The notes below the pieces were generated by a model, which saw only the letters and a program-made list of their open reading frames with translations, was not told the DNA's origin and made no database searches. This document shows positions 28,651-37,175 of a stretch of DNA of 64,000 nt, in pieces; the stretch's first letter is position 1, and each line of letters begins with the position of its first letter. A program made the position numbers and the translations under genes. This DNA is from Kaistia defluvii (GTDB lineage: Bacteria; Pseudomonadota; Alphaproteobacteria; Rhizobiales; Kaistiaceae). The stretch covers positions 1 through 64,000 of the forward strand of contig NZ_JAPKNI010000002.1 in the NCBI RefSeq assembly GCF_026343955.1, written 5' to 3'.

Positions 28651-29568
28651 GTGGCCATGCGCGAAGGCTATATCCCTACGATCACAGAGCTTCAGGCCTT
28701 TTCGACCTGTGCGCGGCTGGGGGCAACCACGCGTGCCGCGCATGCGCTCAACCTGACACAAAGCGCCGTCAGCCGTTCGGTCGGTACGCTGGAGGAGCGG
28801 CTCGGCGTTCGCCTGTTTCACCGCGTCAAGCAAAGGCTGGTCCTCTCCGACGCAGGCCGCGCGCTGCATCGGGATGTCGACCGGCTGCTGGAGGATCTGC
28901 AGCAGGCGGCGATGACGGTGATGGCGTTCGGCGGCCATGCCGACGTGCTGCGGCTGGCCGTGCTGCCGACGTTCGGCAGCACCTGGCTGGTGCCCCGACT
29001 TGCGGCCTATCGAAGCGTCGCGCCCAATCTCACCTTCGACATCTCCGCCCGGCTGGACGTGGTCGATTTCGAGGCGGATGGCTTCGATGCTGCCATCCAG
29101 CGTGGCGATCATCGCCCGCCGGGGGCCCATGCCGACATGCTGATGGAGGAGCAACTCGTCGTTCTCGCCGCGCCGTCGCTTCTGGAGGGCAGGAGCGTCC
29201 TCGAGGACGCCGAATTGTCGCACATGCCGCTACTGCAGCAATCGACGCGGCCGACGCTCTGGCTCGACTGGTTCCGCGACGCCGGCCTTGACAGCCGCGC
29301 CATCCTGCGTGGCGCGCGCTTCCAGCATTTCGACATGGTGGTCCAGGCGGCGATCGCCGGTCTCGGCGTCGCCCTGGTGCCGGAAGTCCTCGCCCGCGCC
29401 GCCCTGGCGGCCGGGGATCTGGTGCTGGCTTCGGAGCGGCGCCTGGTCGGCGACCAACCCTACACGCTGATTTATCCCCATCGCAGCCAGCAGAGAGAGG
29501 GCTTCATGCGCTTTCGCGGCTGGCTGCTGCAACAGGTCGGGGACGAGGCGTCGATCAGTCGTCGCTGA
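28651..29568 (+). CDS. LysR family regulator of the glutarate genes
   Basis: A 305-residue LysR protein: HTH in TELQAFSTCARLGATTRAAH and SAVSRSVGTLEERLGVRLF, then the effector domain (LRLAVLPTFGSTWLVPRLAA, GFDAAIQRGD, AAIAGLGVALVPEVLA), resembling the GcvA-like branch. AGAGGA at 28639-28644 is 6 bases from GTG 28651 but 12 from ATG 28657, so I favour the GTG start. Divergent placement 135 bp from the glutaryl-CoA dehydrogenase gene suggests it responds to glutarate or its CoA ester. Confidence 0.87.
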   Translation: MAMREGYIPTITELQAFSTCARLGATTRAAHALNLTQSAVSRSVGTLEERLGVRLFHRVKQRLVLSDAGRALHRDVDRLLEDLQQAAMTVMAFGGHADVLRLAVLPTFGSTWLVPRLAAYRSVAPNLTFDISARLDVVDFEADGFDAAIQRGDHRPPGAHADMLMEEQLVVLAAPSLLEGRSVLEDAELSHMPLLQQSTRPTLWLDWFRDAGLDSRAILRGARFQHFDMVVQAAIAGLGVALVPEVLARAALAAGDLVLASERRLVGDQPYTLIYPHRSQQREGFMRFRGWLLQQVGDEASISRR

Positions 29569-30070
29569 TGCGCTGCAGCAATTCGAGCAGCAGCGCCTGT
29601 TCGGCCGCGGAAAGCGGCGCCAGAAGCCGGGTGCCGGCTTCCTTGCTCTTGCTCAGCCGGTCGAGCGTGTAGTCGACGCCCTTGTCCGTCAGCGTGATGA
29701 TCACCATCCGCTGGTCGGTACTCGACGTGCCGCGCGTCACCAGCCCCAGCTTGCGGAGCTTGCGCACCACCAGGCTGATCGTCGACGGGTCCATGGCGGT
29801 CAACCGGCCGAGATGGTTCTGCGAAACGTCGCCGTGCCGCAGAATGGTGGCAAGTGCTGCGAACTGCGTCGGCGTCAGGTCCTCGCCTGCCATGATCTGC
29901 TGGAAGCAGGTCGTGGCGCGCTGGTGCACCTTCCGGATGATATGGGCCGGATGGTGATCCAGATCGTAGCCGGTCGCGGCGATCATGTCGTCGATCTGCG
30001 CCCGGCTATAGCTTGTGCCTGCAACGGGCTCGTCACTGGCCTCGCTGTCCTGGCTCGTGTTTTCAATCAA
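29555..30070 (-). CDS. MarR family transcriptional regulator
   Basis: A 171-residue winged-helix regulator: LTPTQFAALATILRHGDVSQNHLGR, the recognition region MDPSTISLVVRKLRKLGLVTR, and the wing STDQRMVIITLTDKG. It lies 39 bp after the isochorismatase-type hydrolase on the same strand, so the two probably form an operon under its own control. The 3' end overlaps the convergent LysR gene by 14 bases. Confidence 0.88.
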   Translation of the reverse strand: MIENTSQDSEASDEPVAGTSYSRAQIDDMIAATGYDLDHHPAHIIRKVHQRATTCFQQIMAGEDLTPTQFAALATILRHGDVSQNHLGRLTAMDPSTISLVVRKLRKLGLVTRGTSSTDQRMVIITLTDKGVDYTLDRLSKSKEAGTRLLAPLSAAEQALLLELLQRISDD

Positions 30071-30109
30071 TAGGTGTAGCCCCTTGCCACTTTGGCGTTC
30101 AGAAAATCC

Positions 30110-30742
30110 TTAAACCTGACGCAGCGCAAGACCATCCTTGAGGGATGCAACCACGTCGGCGGCGTTCGTCACAACGCCGAAATGGGTCGCGATATCATAG
30201 AGCGAGCTTTCCTGCTCGCGCGCGCCGGTTGCGGCGCAGCAATCCTGCGGGACGGCGACGTCATAGCCGATGAAGAAGGCGTCATGCACGGTCGAGCGGA
30301 CGCAGATATTGGTCACGACGCCGAACACGACGAGCTGCGAGATCTGCATGTCCTTCAGGGTCATGTCGAGATCGGTCTGGAAGAAGGCCGAATAGCGGCG
30401 CTTGATGATGTGGATCTCGTCGGCGCGAGCGCCAAGGTCCTCGATGATCTCCGTGCCCCACGTGCCTTCGACGCAATGCGGGGTGCGTTTCACCCATTCG
30501 CGGTCGCGGCGCATGTTGGCGCGGTGCACGTCATGGACCCAGAAGACCGGTGCGCCGACGGCACGCGCAGCTTCGATCACCTCGAGTTGCTGCGGCACCA
30601 GTCTTTCGTAGCCCGGCAGCACCATGGCGCCGCCCGGCTTGCAGAATTCGTTGATCATGTCGACGACGATGACCGCCGTGCGGGCCGGGTCGAGGGTCAG
30701 GGTCTCGCCATGGCGATGATCCGAGAAAACGTCAGCACTCAT
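30110..30742 (-). CDS. Isochorismatase-family cysteine hydrolase
   Basis: A 210-residue hydrolase with the catalytic triad Asp28 (VVDMINEF), Lys114 (KRRYSAF) and Cys147 (VTNICVRST), preceded by the conserved cis-peptide region GVVTN. Members with this triad hydrolyse amides or carbamoyl groups (nicotinamidase, N-carbamoylsarcosine or ureidoacrylate amidohydrolases). GGAGGA at 30747-30752 decides for the ATG at 30742 over the one at 30754. The neighbouring MarR suggests induction by an aromatic or amide substrate. Confidence 0.85.
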   Translation of the reverse strand: MSADVFSDHRHGETLTLDPARTAVIVVDMINEFCKPGGAMVLPGYERLVPQQLEVIEAARAVGAPVFWVHDVHRANMRRDREWVKRTPHCVEGTWGTEIIEDLGARADEIHIIKRRYSAFFQTDLDMTLKDMQISQLVVFGVVTNICVRSTVHDAFFIGYDVAVPQDCCAATGAREQESSLYDIATHFGVVTNAADVVASLKDGLALRQV

Positions 30743-30827
30743 ATGATCCTCCATGCGGGTTTCGCTGCATCGCCGGCGTTCATGCAGCGATCCATCCAGC
30801 CCTCAGCTCCAAGAACTTTATTTGGCT

Positions 30828-30842
30828 AGTAAGTATATTACT
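30828..30842. promoter_or_regulatory. Putative MarR operator
   Basis: Inverted repeat AGTAA-GTATA-TTACT, 86 bases upstream of the hydrolase start. The short AT-rich arms with a 5-base centre fit MarR-family sites. Assignment to the MarR gene at 29555 is inference. Confidence 0.45.
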
Positions 30843-30949
30843 CCCGTCGTGTCAACCAAGGCAAGTTGGGCAAAATGCGATCAACTCCAAACCTTATCTG
30901 ACTGATTTTAATGCAGATTCCGAAAATGAGCTGCGCACCTCCAGATGCA

Positions 30950-30978
30950 TTGACAAAGGCCGGGATTCGATCTGATTA
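30950..30978 (+). promoter_or_regulatory. Possible promoter of the second sugar importer operon
   Basis: A consensus TTGACA at 30950-30955, with weak -10 candidates 17-18 bases downstream (in TGATTAT, 30973-30979). It is located about 70 bases before the binding-protein ATG. The -10 is poor, so confidence is low. Confidence 0.3.
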
Positions 30979-31045
30979 TTGTATGACTATCAATGAATGG
31001 AGCGGTCGAGGGGACCGGTTCTCGTCATTGATCGGAGGGACTTCC

Positions 31046-32377
31046 ATGCTCATTCGCAAGCTAACCGTTTCGCGCCTGATGCTAGCCAGTGCCATGACCG
31101 TTCTGGCTGCCTTGTCTCCGTCGATTGCCAGCGCCGAGGGTGTCACCCTCAAGGTGTTCGGCGGCTCGGCGCTCAATAAATTGGCCCCGCGTCAGACGCC
31201 CGACGTGCAGAAGGCCATCCAGGACAAGGTGATTTCTGGCTTCCTCGCGGCGCATCCCGAGGTCAAGGCCGTCGAGTGGGACGCCCAGGGCCCGCAGGCC
31301 AACGATGTCCAGCGCCTGATGACCGCGCGTCTCGCCAATCAGGAAATGGACCTGATCGCGTGCTCGGCCTTCTACACCAACGGCGCCTATGTCCGCCGCG
31401 GCCTGGTTCGTCCGATCACCAAGGAGATCGAGGCGTTTTCCGCCAATCTCGACCAGCCGGCGATCGGCGCCTTCACCGTGCGCGGCGAAGTCTACGCCGT
31501 GCCGATCACGACGATGTCGACCTCGGCGATCTTCTACAACAAGAAGGTCTTCGCCGATCTCAGCATTCCGGTGCCGCCGAGCTATGAGGACCTGAAGGCC
31601 GCTGCGCCGAAGCTTGCCGCGGCCGGGATGATCCCGCTGCTGCACCAGGGCTCCAACACGCCGATGTGGCCGATGTGGTACTTCGAGACCTTCGCCCAGG
31701 CCTCCGGTGACCCGATCGGCCGCACCACGGCGATCCTGGACGGCAAGGCGAAGTTCAACGATCCCGACGGCGTTGCCGCCTTCGACCTGATCAAGACATG
31801 GGTGGATGACGGAATCCTGTCCAAGGACTCGCTCGCCGTCGACCAGGACGGCATGCGCTCGGCCTTCGCGAGCGGCAAGAGCGCCATGTACTACGGCGGC
31901 ACGTGGGAAGTCCCGTCGCTGCAGGAAAGCGTGCATGACTTCGAGTGGGGCACCTTCGCCTTCCCGAAAATGGCCGGCACGCCTGGCGATCCGAAGCATG
32001 GCGGCGGCGCCGACAACGGCATGTGCATGTCGGCGACGATTGCGCCCGAGAAGGTTGCGCCGGCCGTCGCCTTCATGGCCTACCTGACCCAGCCCGAGGT
32101 CGCGACGCTCTATCTCGAGCCCGAGCAGCCGCTGGCAACCTCGGTCAAGGGGGTCCCGGTCGTCGAGGACGCCTATGCCAAGGACCTGCGCGCCAGTGCT
32201 TTCCCCAACACGGTCAAGTTCCTCGACTGGGTCTGGCCGGCCGAAATCGCCACGGCCGTCTCGTCGTCGATCGCCGGCGTCGTGGGCGGGCAGTTGACCC
32301 CGCAGCAGGCGGCGGATGCCGTGCAGGCCGTCTATGACGACCTCGTCGCCCAGGGCAACTGGCCGCCGCAGGACTAA
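31046..32377 (+). CDS. Carbohydrate ABC transporter substrate-binding protein (family 1)
   Basis: A 443-residue extracellular solute-binding protein. The signal peptide (MLIRKLTVSRLMLASAMTVL... ending ASA) is cut before EGVTLKVFGG. Typical segments are YAVPITTMSTSAIFYNKKVFADL, FASGKSAMYYGGTWEVP and AVAFMAYLTQPEVATLYLE. The start at 31046 follows GGAGGGA at 31034-31040; an upstream open frame to 30911 lacks support. It heads an operon of transport and sugar-modifying genes, so a sugar or sugar alcohol is the likely ligand. Confidence 0.9.
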   Translation: MLIRKLTVSRLMLASAMTVLAALSPSIASAEGVTLKVFGGSALNKLAPRQTPDVQKAIQDKVISGFLAAHPEVKAVEWDAQGPQANDVQRLMTARLANQEMDLIACSAFYTNGAYVRRGLVRPITKEIEAFSANLDQPAIGAFTVRGEVYAVPITTMSTSAIFYNKKVFADLSIPVPPSYEDLKAAAPKLAAAGMIPLLHQGSNTPMWPMWYFETFAQASGDPIGRTTAILDGKAKFNDPDGVAAFDLIKTWVDDGILSKDSLAVDQDGMRSAFASGKSAMYYGGTWEVPSLQESVHDFEWGTFAFPKMAGTPGDPKHGGGADNGMCMSATIAPEKVAPAVAFMAYLTQPEVATLYLEPEQPLATSVKGVPVVEDAYAKDLRASAFPNTVKFLDWVWPAEIATAVSSSIAGVVGGQLTPQQAADAVQAVYDDLVAQGNWPPQD

Positions 32378-32394
32378 GTCTCCCAACCCGCGAG

Positions 32395-32427
32395 CGAGCC
32401 CCGGCATCATCGGAAAGCCGGGGCTCG
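32395..32427 (+). terminator. Hairpin between binding protein and downstream genes
   Basis: An 11-bp GC-rich stem (32395-32405 with 32417-32427), 11-base loop and no U-tract. It probably protects the binding-protein mRNA end or partly stops transcription, giving excess binding protein over permeases. Confidence 0.5.
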
Positions 32428-32480
32428 CCGGTTGATCGGACGCATGCCGCCCGAAACGGATCATCGACAAGGACAAGATC

Positions 32481-33413
32481 ATGACCACCCTGAGCGCCAA
32501 GCCGCAGCGTTTCTCCATCGGCTATCATCTGAACAGCTGGGACCTCGAAGGGCTGCCGCTGCAGCCGGCCTTGAAGTTCCTGGCGGATCAGGGCTTTGGC
32601 TGGTTCGAGATCCTGGCCTTCACCAGCCTGTCGGATCAGTTCGCGCGCAAATACATGCAGCTCGGCCACCAGGCGCCGATGGGTGTCACCACCGATACCG
32701 ACATCCTGCGCCGCTATGCGATCCTGTCGAAGGCGCAGAGCGAACTCGGCATCCGCCTGTCGTCGCTCTACGTCAACGCCGTCTTCGTCAATCCGGTCGC
32801 CTGGGAATATGAGCGTGACGTCCTGCTGTCGCTCGCCCGTCTGCTCAAGGGTTTCGATGCGCCGGTGCTGGTGCTGGGCGGCGGACCGTCGGTTGCTTCC
32901 GGCAATGCGCATGACGCGCAGGACTATCGCGATTTCGCCCGCTCGCTCGAGGATATCGGCCGTCGCACCAAGGATCTCGGCATCGACACGGTCTACCACC
33001 CACATCTCGACACCTTCGTCGAGACGCGCGAACAGCTCGATCGCCTGATGGACGTGCTCGACACCTCCGTCGCCGGCCTCTGCATCGACCCGGCCCATCT
33101 GGCGCAGACCTATTCCGACCCGGTCGACGCGGTGAAGACCTACATCTCCGCCATCCGCTACATGCATTTGAAGGACACCAAGGTCGATCCGGCCTTCAAG
33201 GGCTATGACCGCTATGCCGCCTTCTGCGAACTGGGCGCCGGCGTCGTCGACCTGAAGGGGATCGTCAAGGAGCTGCTCGACGCCGACTATGCTGGCCTCG
33301 CCATCGTCGAACTCGATGCCTCGCAGAAGACCGCCGAGCAGAGCACGCTCGAAAGCATCGATTATCTCAAGAACACGCTCGGCCTCGTGCTCACGCCCGA
33401 CGCGCGGGCTTAA
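32481..33413 (+). CDS. Sugar phosphate isomerase/epimerase family TIM-barrel protein
   Basis: A 310-residue xylose-isomerase-like barrel (PF01261). Conserved metal and substrate positions appear in YHPHLDTF, GLCIDPAHLAQ, YMHLKDTK and LAIVELDAS. Relatives include IolE-type dehydratases, epimerases and 3-keto-sugar-acting enzymes. Lying inside an importer operon with a Gfo/Idh/MocA enzyme, it may act on a 3-keto or inosose-like intermediate; this is inference. AAGGA precedes the ATG. Confidence 0.83.
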   Translation: MTTLSAKPQRFSIGYHLNSWDLEGLPLQPALKFLADQGFGWFEILAFTSLSDQFARKYMQLGHQAPMGVTTDTDILRRYAILSKAQSELGIRLSSLYVNAVFVNPVAWEYERDVLLSLARLLKGFDAPVLVLGGGPSVASGNAHDAQDYRDFARSLEDIGRRTKDLGIDTVYHPHLDTFVETREQLDRLMDVLDTSVAGLCIDPAHLAQTYSDPVDAVKTYISAIRYMHLKDTKVDPAFKGYDRYAAFCELGAGVVDLKGIVKELLDADYAGLAIVELDASQKTAEQSTLESIDYLKNTLGLVLTPDARA

Positions 33414-33416
33414 GCC

Positions 33417-34361
33417 ATGGCGGTGCCGGCAGCGTTGACCTCGAAATCTCCCGCGATCCCGCACGTCTCGCTTGCGAGGCGGCTGGGACGCAGCGACGGG
33501 TTTGTCGCGGCGATGATGATGTTGCCGGCCGGCATCCTGTTCGCGCTGTTCTTCCTCTGGCCCTTCGTCAGCGGATTCTGGCTTTCGTTCCAGCGCTGGG
33601 ACGGCTTTTCCGACCCGCGTTTCATCGGCCTCGGCAACTATTGGCGGCTGATGAAGGACGGTGTCTTTCTCCTCGCGCTGAAGAACAGCTTCATCTTCGT
33701 CATCGTCAGCATCCTGGCCAAGAACATTCTGGGTCTGGCGCTGGCGCTGCTGCTGAACCGCGTCACCTTCCTGCGAGGCTTCATCCGCGCCTCGGTGTTC
33801 GTGCCGGTGACGATCTCCTTCGTCGCCGCGGGCCTGCTCTGGGCCTGGATCTACAATCCGGTATTCGGCCTGCTCAATGCCGGGCTGGAATTCGTGGGCC
33901 TGGCGTCCTGGAAGCGTAGCTGGCTCGGCGATGCCAATGTCGCGCTCTATGCCGTCATCGTCGTCGATGTCTGGAAATGGCTCGGCTTCCACGCCGTGAT
34001 CTATCTGGCCGGTCTGCAGACCATCCCGTCCGAGCTCTATGAGGCGGCCCGGATCGATGGCGCCAATGCGCGCCGCCGGCTCTGGCACATCACGCTGCCG
34101 CTGATGGTGCCGGTGATCTTCATCAACACGATCCTCAGCCTCTCCGGCGCGTTCGTGCGCAATTTCGACATCGTTCATGTGCTGACGCAGGGCGGCCCCA
34201 ACCATGCCACCGAGGTCGTGATCACCGCCATGGTCAAGGCGGCCTTCACCAATAGCCAGATGGGCTATGCGGCGGCGATGGGCTACGCGCTGTTCGTCCT
34301 GGTCGGCGGCATCTGCGCCATTCTCGTCTATTGGCTTGGCCGCACGAGGTTCAAGGTCTGA
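33417..34361 (+). CDS. Sugar ABC transporter permease (MalF type)
   Basis: A 314-residue permease with six predicted membrane segments (first at about residues 37-60) and the EAA loop ELYEAARIDGANARRRLWHITLPL that contacts the ATPase. It begins 4 bases after the isomerase stop, and its own stop overlaps the start of the next permease (TGATG at 34359-34363). Confidence 0.92.
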   Translation: MAVPAALTSKSPAIPHVSLARRLGRSDGFVAAMMMLPAGILFALFFLWPFVSGFWLSFQRWDGFSDPRFIGLGNYWRLMKDGVFLLALKNSFIFVIVSILAKNILGLALALLLNRVTFLRGFIRASVFVPVTISFVAAGLLWAWIYNPVFGLLNAGLEFVGLASWKRSWLGDANVALYAVIVVDVWKWLGFHAVIYLAGLQTIPSELYEAARIDGANARRRLWHITLPLMVPVIFINTILSLSGAFVRNFDIVHVLTQGGPNHATEVVITAMVKAAFTNSQMGYAAAMGYALFVLVGGICAILVYWLGRTRFKV

Positions 34362-35233
34362 TGACTATGTCCTCCACCCGTGACGTCCCCCCCGATTCCT
34401 CCCGCGCCTTCACCGCCGCGCTGGAGCGCATAGGCATCTATGCCGCCCTCGCGATCGTCCTGTTCCAGACTCTGTACCCGCTGCTCTGGGTGCTTTTCGG
34501 CTCGCTGAAGACCAAGTCCGAGCTGATCAACAATGTCTGGGGCCCGCCGACCAGCCCGATTCTAGACAACTACATCCAGGCCTGGCAGATGGCCGAGATG
34601 GGGACGCGCATCGTCAACAGCGTCACGGTGACGGCGCTGTCTCTGGCGATCCTGATCCTGGTGGTGACGCCCTGCAGCTATGCGTTGGCGCGGCTCCGCT
34701 TTCCGGGTCGGAACATCGTCACCGGCCTGGTGGTCGGCTCGATGCTGGTGCCGCCGCAGGTGCTGGCGATCCCGCTTTTCATGGTGGCGCGCGACCTCGG
34801 CATCATCAATTCGACCATCGGCATTTCCTTCATCTATGCCGCGTCGATCATGCCGCTTTCGATCTTCATCATGCGCAGCTTCTTCCTGTCGCTGCCGTTC
34901 GATCTGGAGGACGCGGCGCGGGTCGACGGGGCAGGGCGGGTGGCGATCCTGGTGCGGATCATGCTGCCGCTCGCCCGTCCCGGCATGGCGCTGATCATCA
35001 TCTTCGGCTTCATCGAGGTCTGGAACGACTTCTTCCTCGCCTTCCTGCTGCTGCGGCAGCCGGCGGTGCAGACCATCCCGCTCGGGCTGGTCAATTTCTT
35101 CCAGCAGTACGACTCCCTGTGGAACCTCTATTTCGCAGCGTTGATGATCACCACCCTGCCGGTGATCCTCCTGTTCGTGCTCATGCAGCGGCAGTTTATT
35201 GCCGGCCTGACCGCCGGCGCAGTGAAGGCCTGA
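34361..35233 (+). CDS. Sugar ABC transporter permease (MalG type)
   Basis: A 290-residue partner permease with six membrane segments and the EAA loop DLEDAARVDGAGRVAILVRI. Start chosen at 34361 (MTMSSTRD), although the ATG at 34367 is possible. No ATPase gene follows; an MsmK/UgpC-type ATPase elsewhere must serve this importer. Confidence 0.9.
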   Translation: MTMSSTRDVPPDSSRAFTAALERIGIYAALAIVLFQTLYPLLWVLFGSLKTKSELINNVWGPPTSPILDNYIQAWQMAEMGTRIVNSVTVTALSLAILILVVTPCSYALARLRFPGRNIVTGLVVGSMLVPPQVLAIPLFMVARDLGIINSTIGISFIYAASIMPLSIFIMRSFFLSLPFDLEDAARVDGAGRVAILVRIMLPLARPGMALIIIFGFIEVWNDFFLAFLLLRQPAVQTIPLGLVNFFQQYDSLWNLYFAALMITTLPVILLFVLMQRQFIAGLTAGAVKA

Positions 35234-35235
35234 GA

Positions 35236-36321
35236 ATGACCAAGCGTAAGATCGGTGTCGGCGTCGTGGGCTGCGGCGAGATTGCCCAGCTCATGCATCT
35301 TCCCATCATCAAGGAACTGCCCGAACTCGAGATCGCAGCCCTGTGTGACCTCTCCCGTCAGGTGGTCGACAGCCTCGGCGATGCCTATGGCGTCGCAGGC
35401 CGCTACACCGACCACCACGATCTGATCAACGATCCCGCCGTCGACGTCGTGGTGATCTGCACCTATGACCATGGCCCGATCATCGAGGACGTGATCGCCG
35501 CCGGCAAGCACTTCACCGTCGAGAAGCCGCTGGCCTTCACCGCTGAGGAAGCCGCGCCGCTGGTCGAGAAGGCCAGGGCCAAGGGCGTGCTGGGTCTCGT
35601 CGGCTACATGAAGCTCTATGATCCCGGCTATGTGCTGGGCATCGAGCGCATGGCTTCGATCGAGGCGCTGAAGCAGATCCACGTGCACAATTTCGCCGGC
35701 CGCTTCGACCGCTACCAGAGCCTCTATACGCAGGTTCGCGGCAGCGACGTCGATCCGGCCAGCCTTGCTGCCGGTCGCGCTTTGGCGGATGCCCGTATCG
35801 AGGCGTCGCTGGGTCCCGACCATGCCGGCTACAAGGACACCTATCTGATGCTGCTGATGCTCGGCAGCCATAACCTCGCCGTCCTGCGCGGTGCCTTCGG
35901 CGTCGCCGAAAGCGTCGAATACGCCAAGGCGGTCGATCCCAACCACATTTTCGCGCTGCTCAATTTCGCCAATGGCGTACCGTGCGTGTTAGAGGTCTCG
36001 TTCGGCGCGCAGTATGAGTGGTGGGATGAATGGATCGCGGCCTATGGCAAACATGACGAAGTGCGGGTCGATTTCCAGAATCCGTACATCCGCAACACCG
36101 CCGCGACCGTGACCATCCGCGAGCCGCGCGGCAACGGTCCGTCCGAGACCATCCTTCCCGGCAAGCCCGACACGGCGTTCCGCCAGCAGTGGCTCCACTT
36201 CATCGATTGCATCGAGAATGGCACCGCCCCGCGCACCGGCCTTGAAGGCGGTCTCGAAGATCTGAAGCTGGCGCAGGCCATCATCCAGGCGCTGCCGCCC
36301 CGTCCGAAGGTGCAAAACTGA
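35236..36321 (+). CDS. Gfo/Idh/MocA family oxidoreductase
   Basis: A 361-residue NAD(P)-dependent sugar dehydrogenase. The Rossmann motif (GVGVVGCGEIAQLMHLPII) is at the N-terminus, and the conserved EKPLAFTAEEA carries the catalytic Lys near residue 95. The C-terminal alpha/beta domain follows (VLEVSFGAQYEWWDEW). ATG 35236 lies 2 bases after the permease stop. It may oxidise the imported sugar or polyol, with the TIM-barrel enzyme and SDR acting on the product. Confidence 0.87.
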   Translation: MTKRKIGVGVVGCGEIAQLMHLPIIKELPELEIAALCDLSRQVVDSLGDAYGVAGRYTDHHDLINDPAVDVVVICTYDHGPIIEDVIAAGKHFTVEKPLAFTAEEAAPLVEKARAKGVLGLVGYMKLYDPGYVLGIERMASIEALKQIHVHNFAGRFDRYQSLYTQVRGSDVDPASLAAGRALADARIEASLGPDHAGYKDTYLMLLMLGSHNLAVLRGAFGVAESVEYAKAVDPNHIFALLNFANGVPCVLEVSFGAQYEWWDEWIAAYGKHDEVRVDFQNPYIRNTAATVTIREPRGNGPSETILPGKPDTAFRQQWLHFIDCIENGTAPRTGLEGGLEDLKLAQAIIQALPPRPKVQN

Positions 36322-37163
36322 TGCGGATCGTCATCACGGGTTCCAGCGGCCTGCTCGGCCGGCATGTCGCCGCGGCTGCCGTTGCCGCCGGCTACGAGGT
36401 GCTCGGCGTCGATAGCGTGCCGCCACCGGCCGGGAGCGGCTGGCGACATGTCACCGCCGACCTGACCGATCTCGGCATCGCGTTGCAGCTGGTGCGCGAT
36501 GCCGACGCCGTCTTCCACATCGCGGCCATTCCGCGCCCGACCGGGCGCGCGGCGGCGGAGGTGTTCCAGACCAACATGGCGCTGGCCTACAACGTCATCG
36601 AGGCATCGGCGCTCTCGGGCGCGACCCGCTTCGTCTACGCTTCTTCGTTCAGCATTTTCGGCTACCCGTTCTTCACCCACTGGCCGAAGCAGCTCTATCT
36701 GCCGATCGACGACAATCACCCGGCCGGCCCGCAGGATGCCTATGGGCTTTCGAAGTGGCTTGGCGAGGAAATGGTGCAGGCGGCGGTCGCGCGCGGCGCG
36801 TTCACGGCCGTCAGCCTGCGGATGCCCTGGGTACAGACGCCCGAAGGCTTCGCCGGCCAGATCGGTCCTCGCCGCGCCTCGGGCGATGCCGGCCGCGATC
36901 TCTGGTCCTATATCGACGCACGCGACGCGGCGGAAGCCTTCCTGCTGGCGCTGCAGGCGCCCGTCGAAGGCCATGCCCGCGTCATGATCAGCGCCGCCGA
37001 CAGCTACATGGACGAGCCGACGGCGGAACTGGCCGAGCGCGCCTTCCCGAACGTGACGCGCAACCCGATGCCGGGCTTCGCCAGCACGTTCGATCTCGAC
37101 AATGCGCGCCGGACGCTGGGCTACGAGCCCCGTCATTCCTGGCGCGACTATCCCACAAGCTGA
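36321..37163 (+). CDS. NAD(P)-dependent epimerase/dehydratase family protein
   Basis: An extended SDR of 280 residues with GSSGLLGRH at the N-terminus and the active-site Tyr/Lys in YGLSKWLGEE; the Ser of ASSFS precedes it by the usual distance. It starts in the stop of the previous gene (TGATG). Relatives include uronate dehydrogenases and nucleotide-sugar epimerases; the operon context favours a free-sugar or sugar-acid substrate. Confidence 0.83.
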   Translation: MRIVITGSSGLLGRHVAAAAVAAGYEVLGVDSVPPPAGSGWRHVTADLTDLGIALQLVRDADAVFHIAAIPRPTGRAAAEVFQTNMALAYNVIEASALSGATRFVYASSFSIFGYPFFTHWPKQLYLPIDDNHPAGPQDAYGLSKWLGEEMVQAAVARGAFTAVSLRMPWVQTPEGFAGQIGPRRASGDAGRDLWSYIDARDAAEAFLLALQAPVEGHARVMISAADSYMDEPTAELAERAFPNVTRNPMPGFASTFDLDNARRTLGYEPRHSWRDYPTS

Positions 37164-37175
37164 TTGGAGACCGTC

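Larger units (their letters stand above)
30743..31045. promoter_or_regulatory. Divergent control region between hydrolase and sugar importer
   Basis: 303 bases without a gene, clearly more AT-rich than its surroundings. It contains the AGTAA/TTACT inverted repeat at 30828-30842 and a TTGACA box at 30950-30955. Confidence 0.55.
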
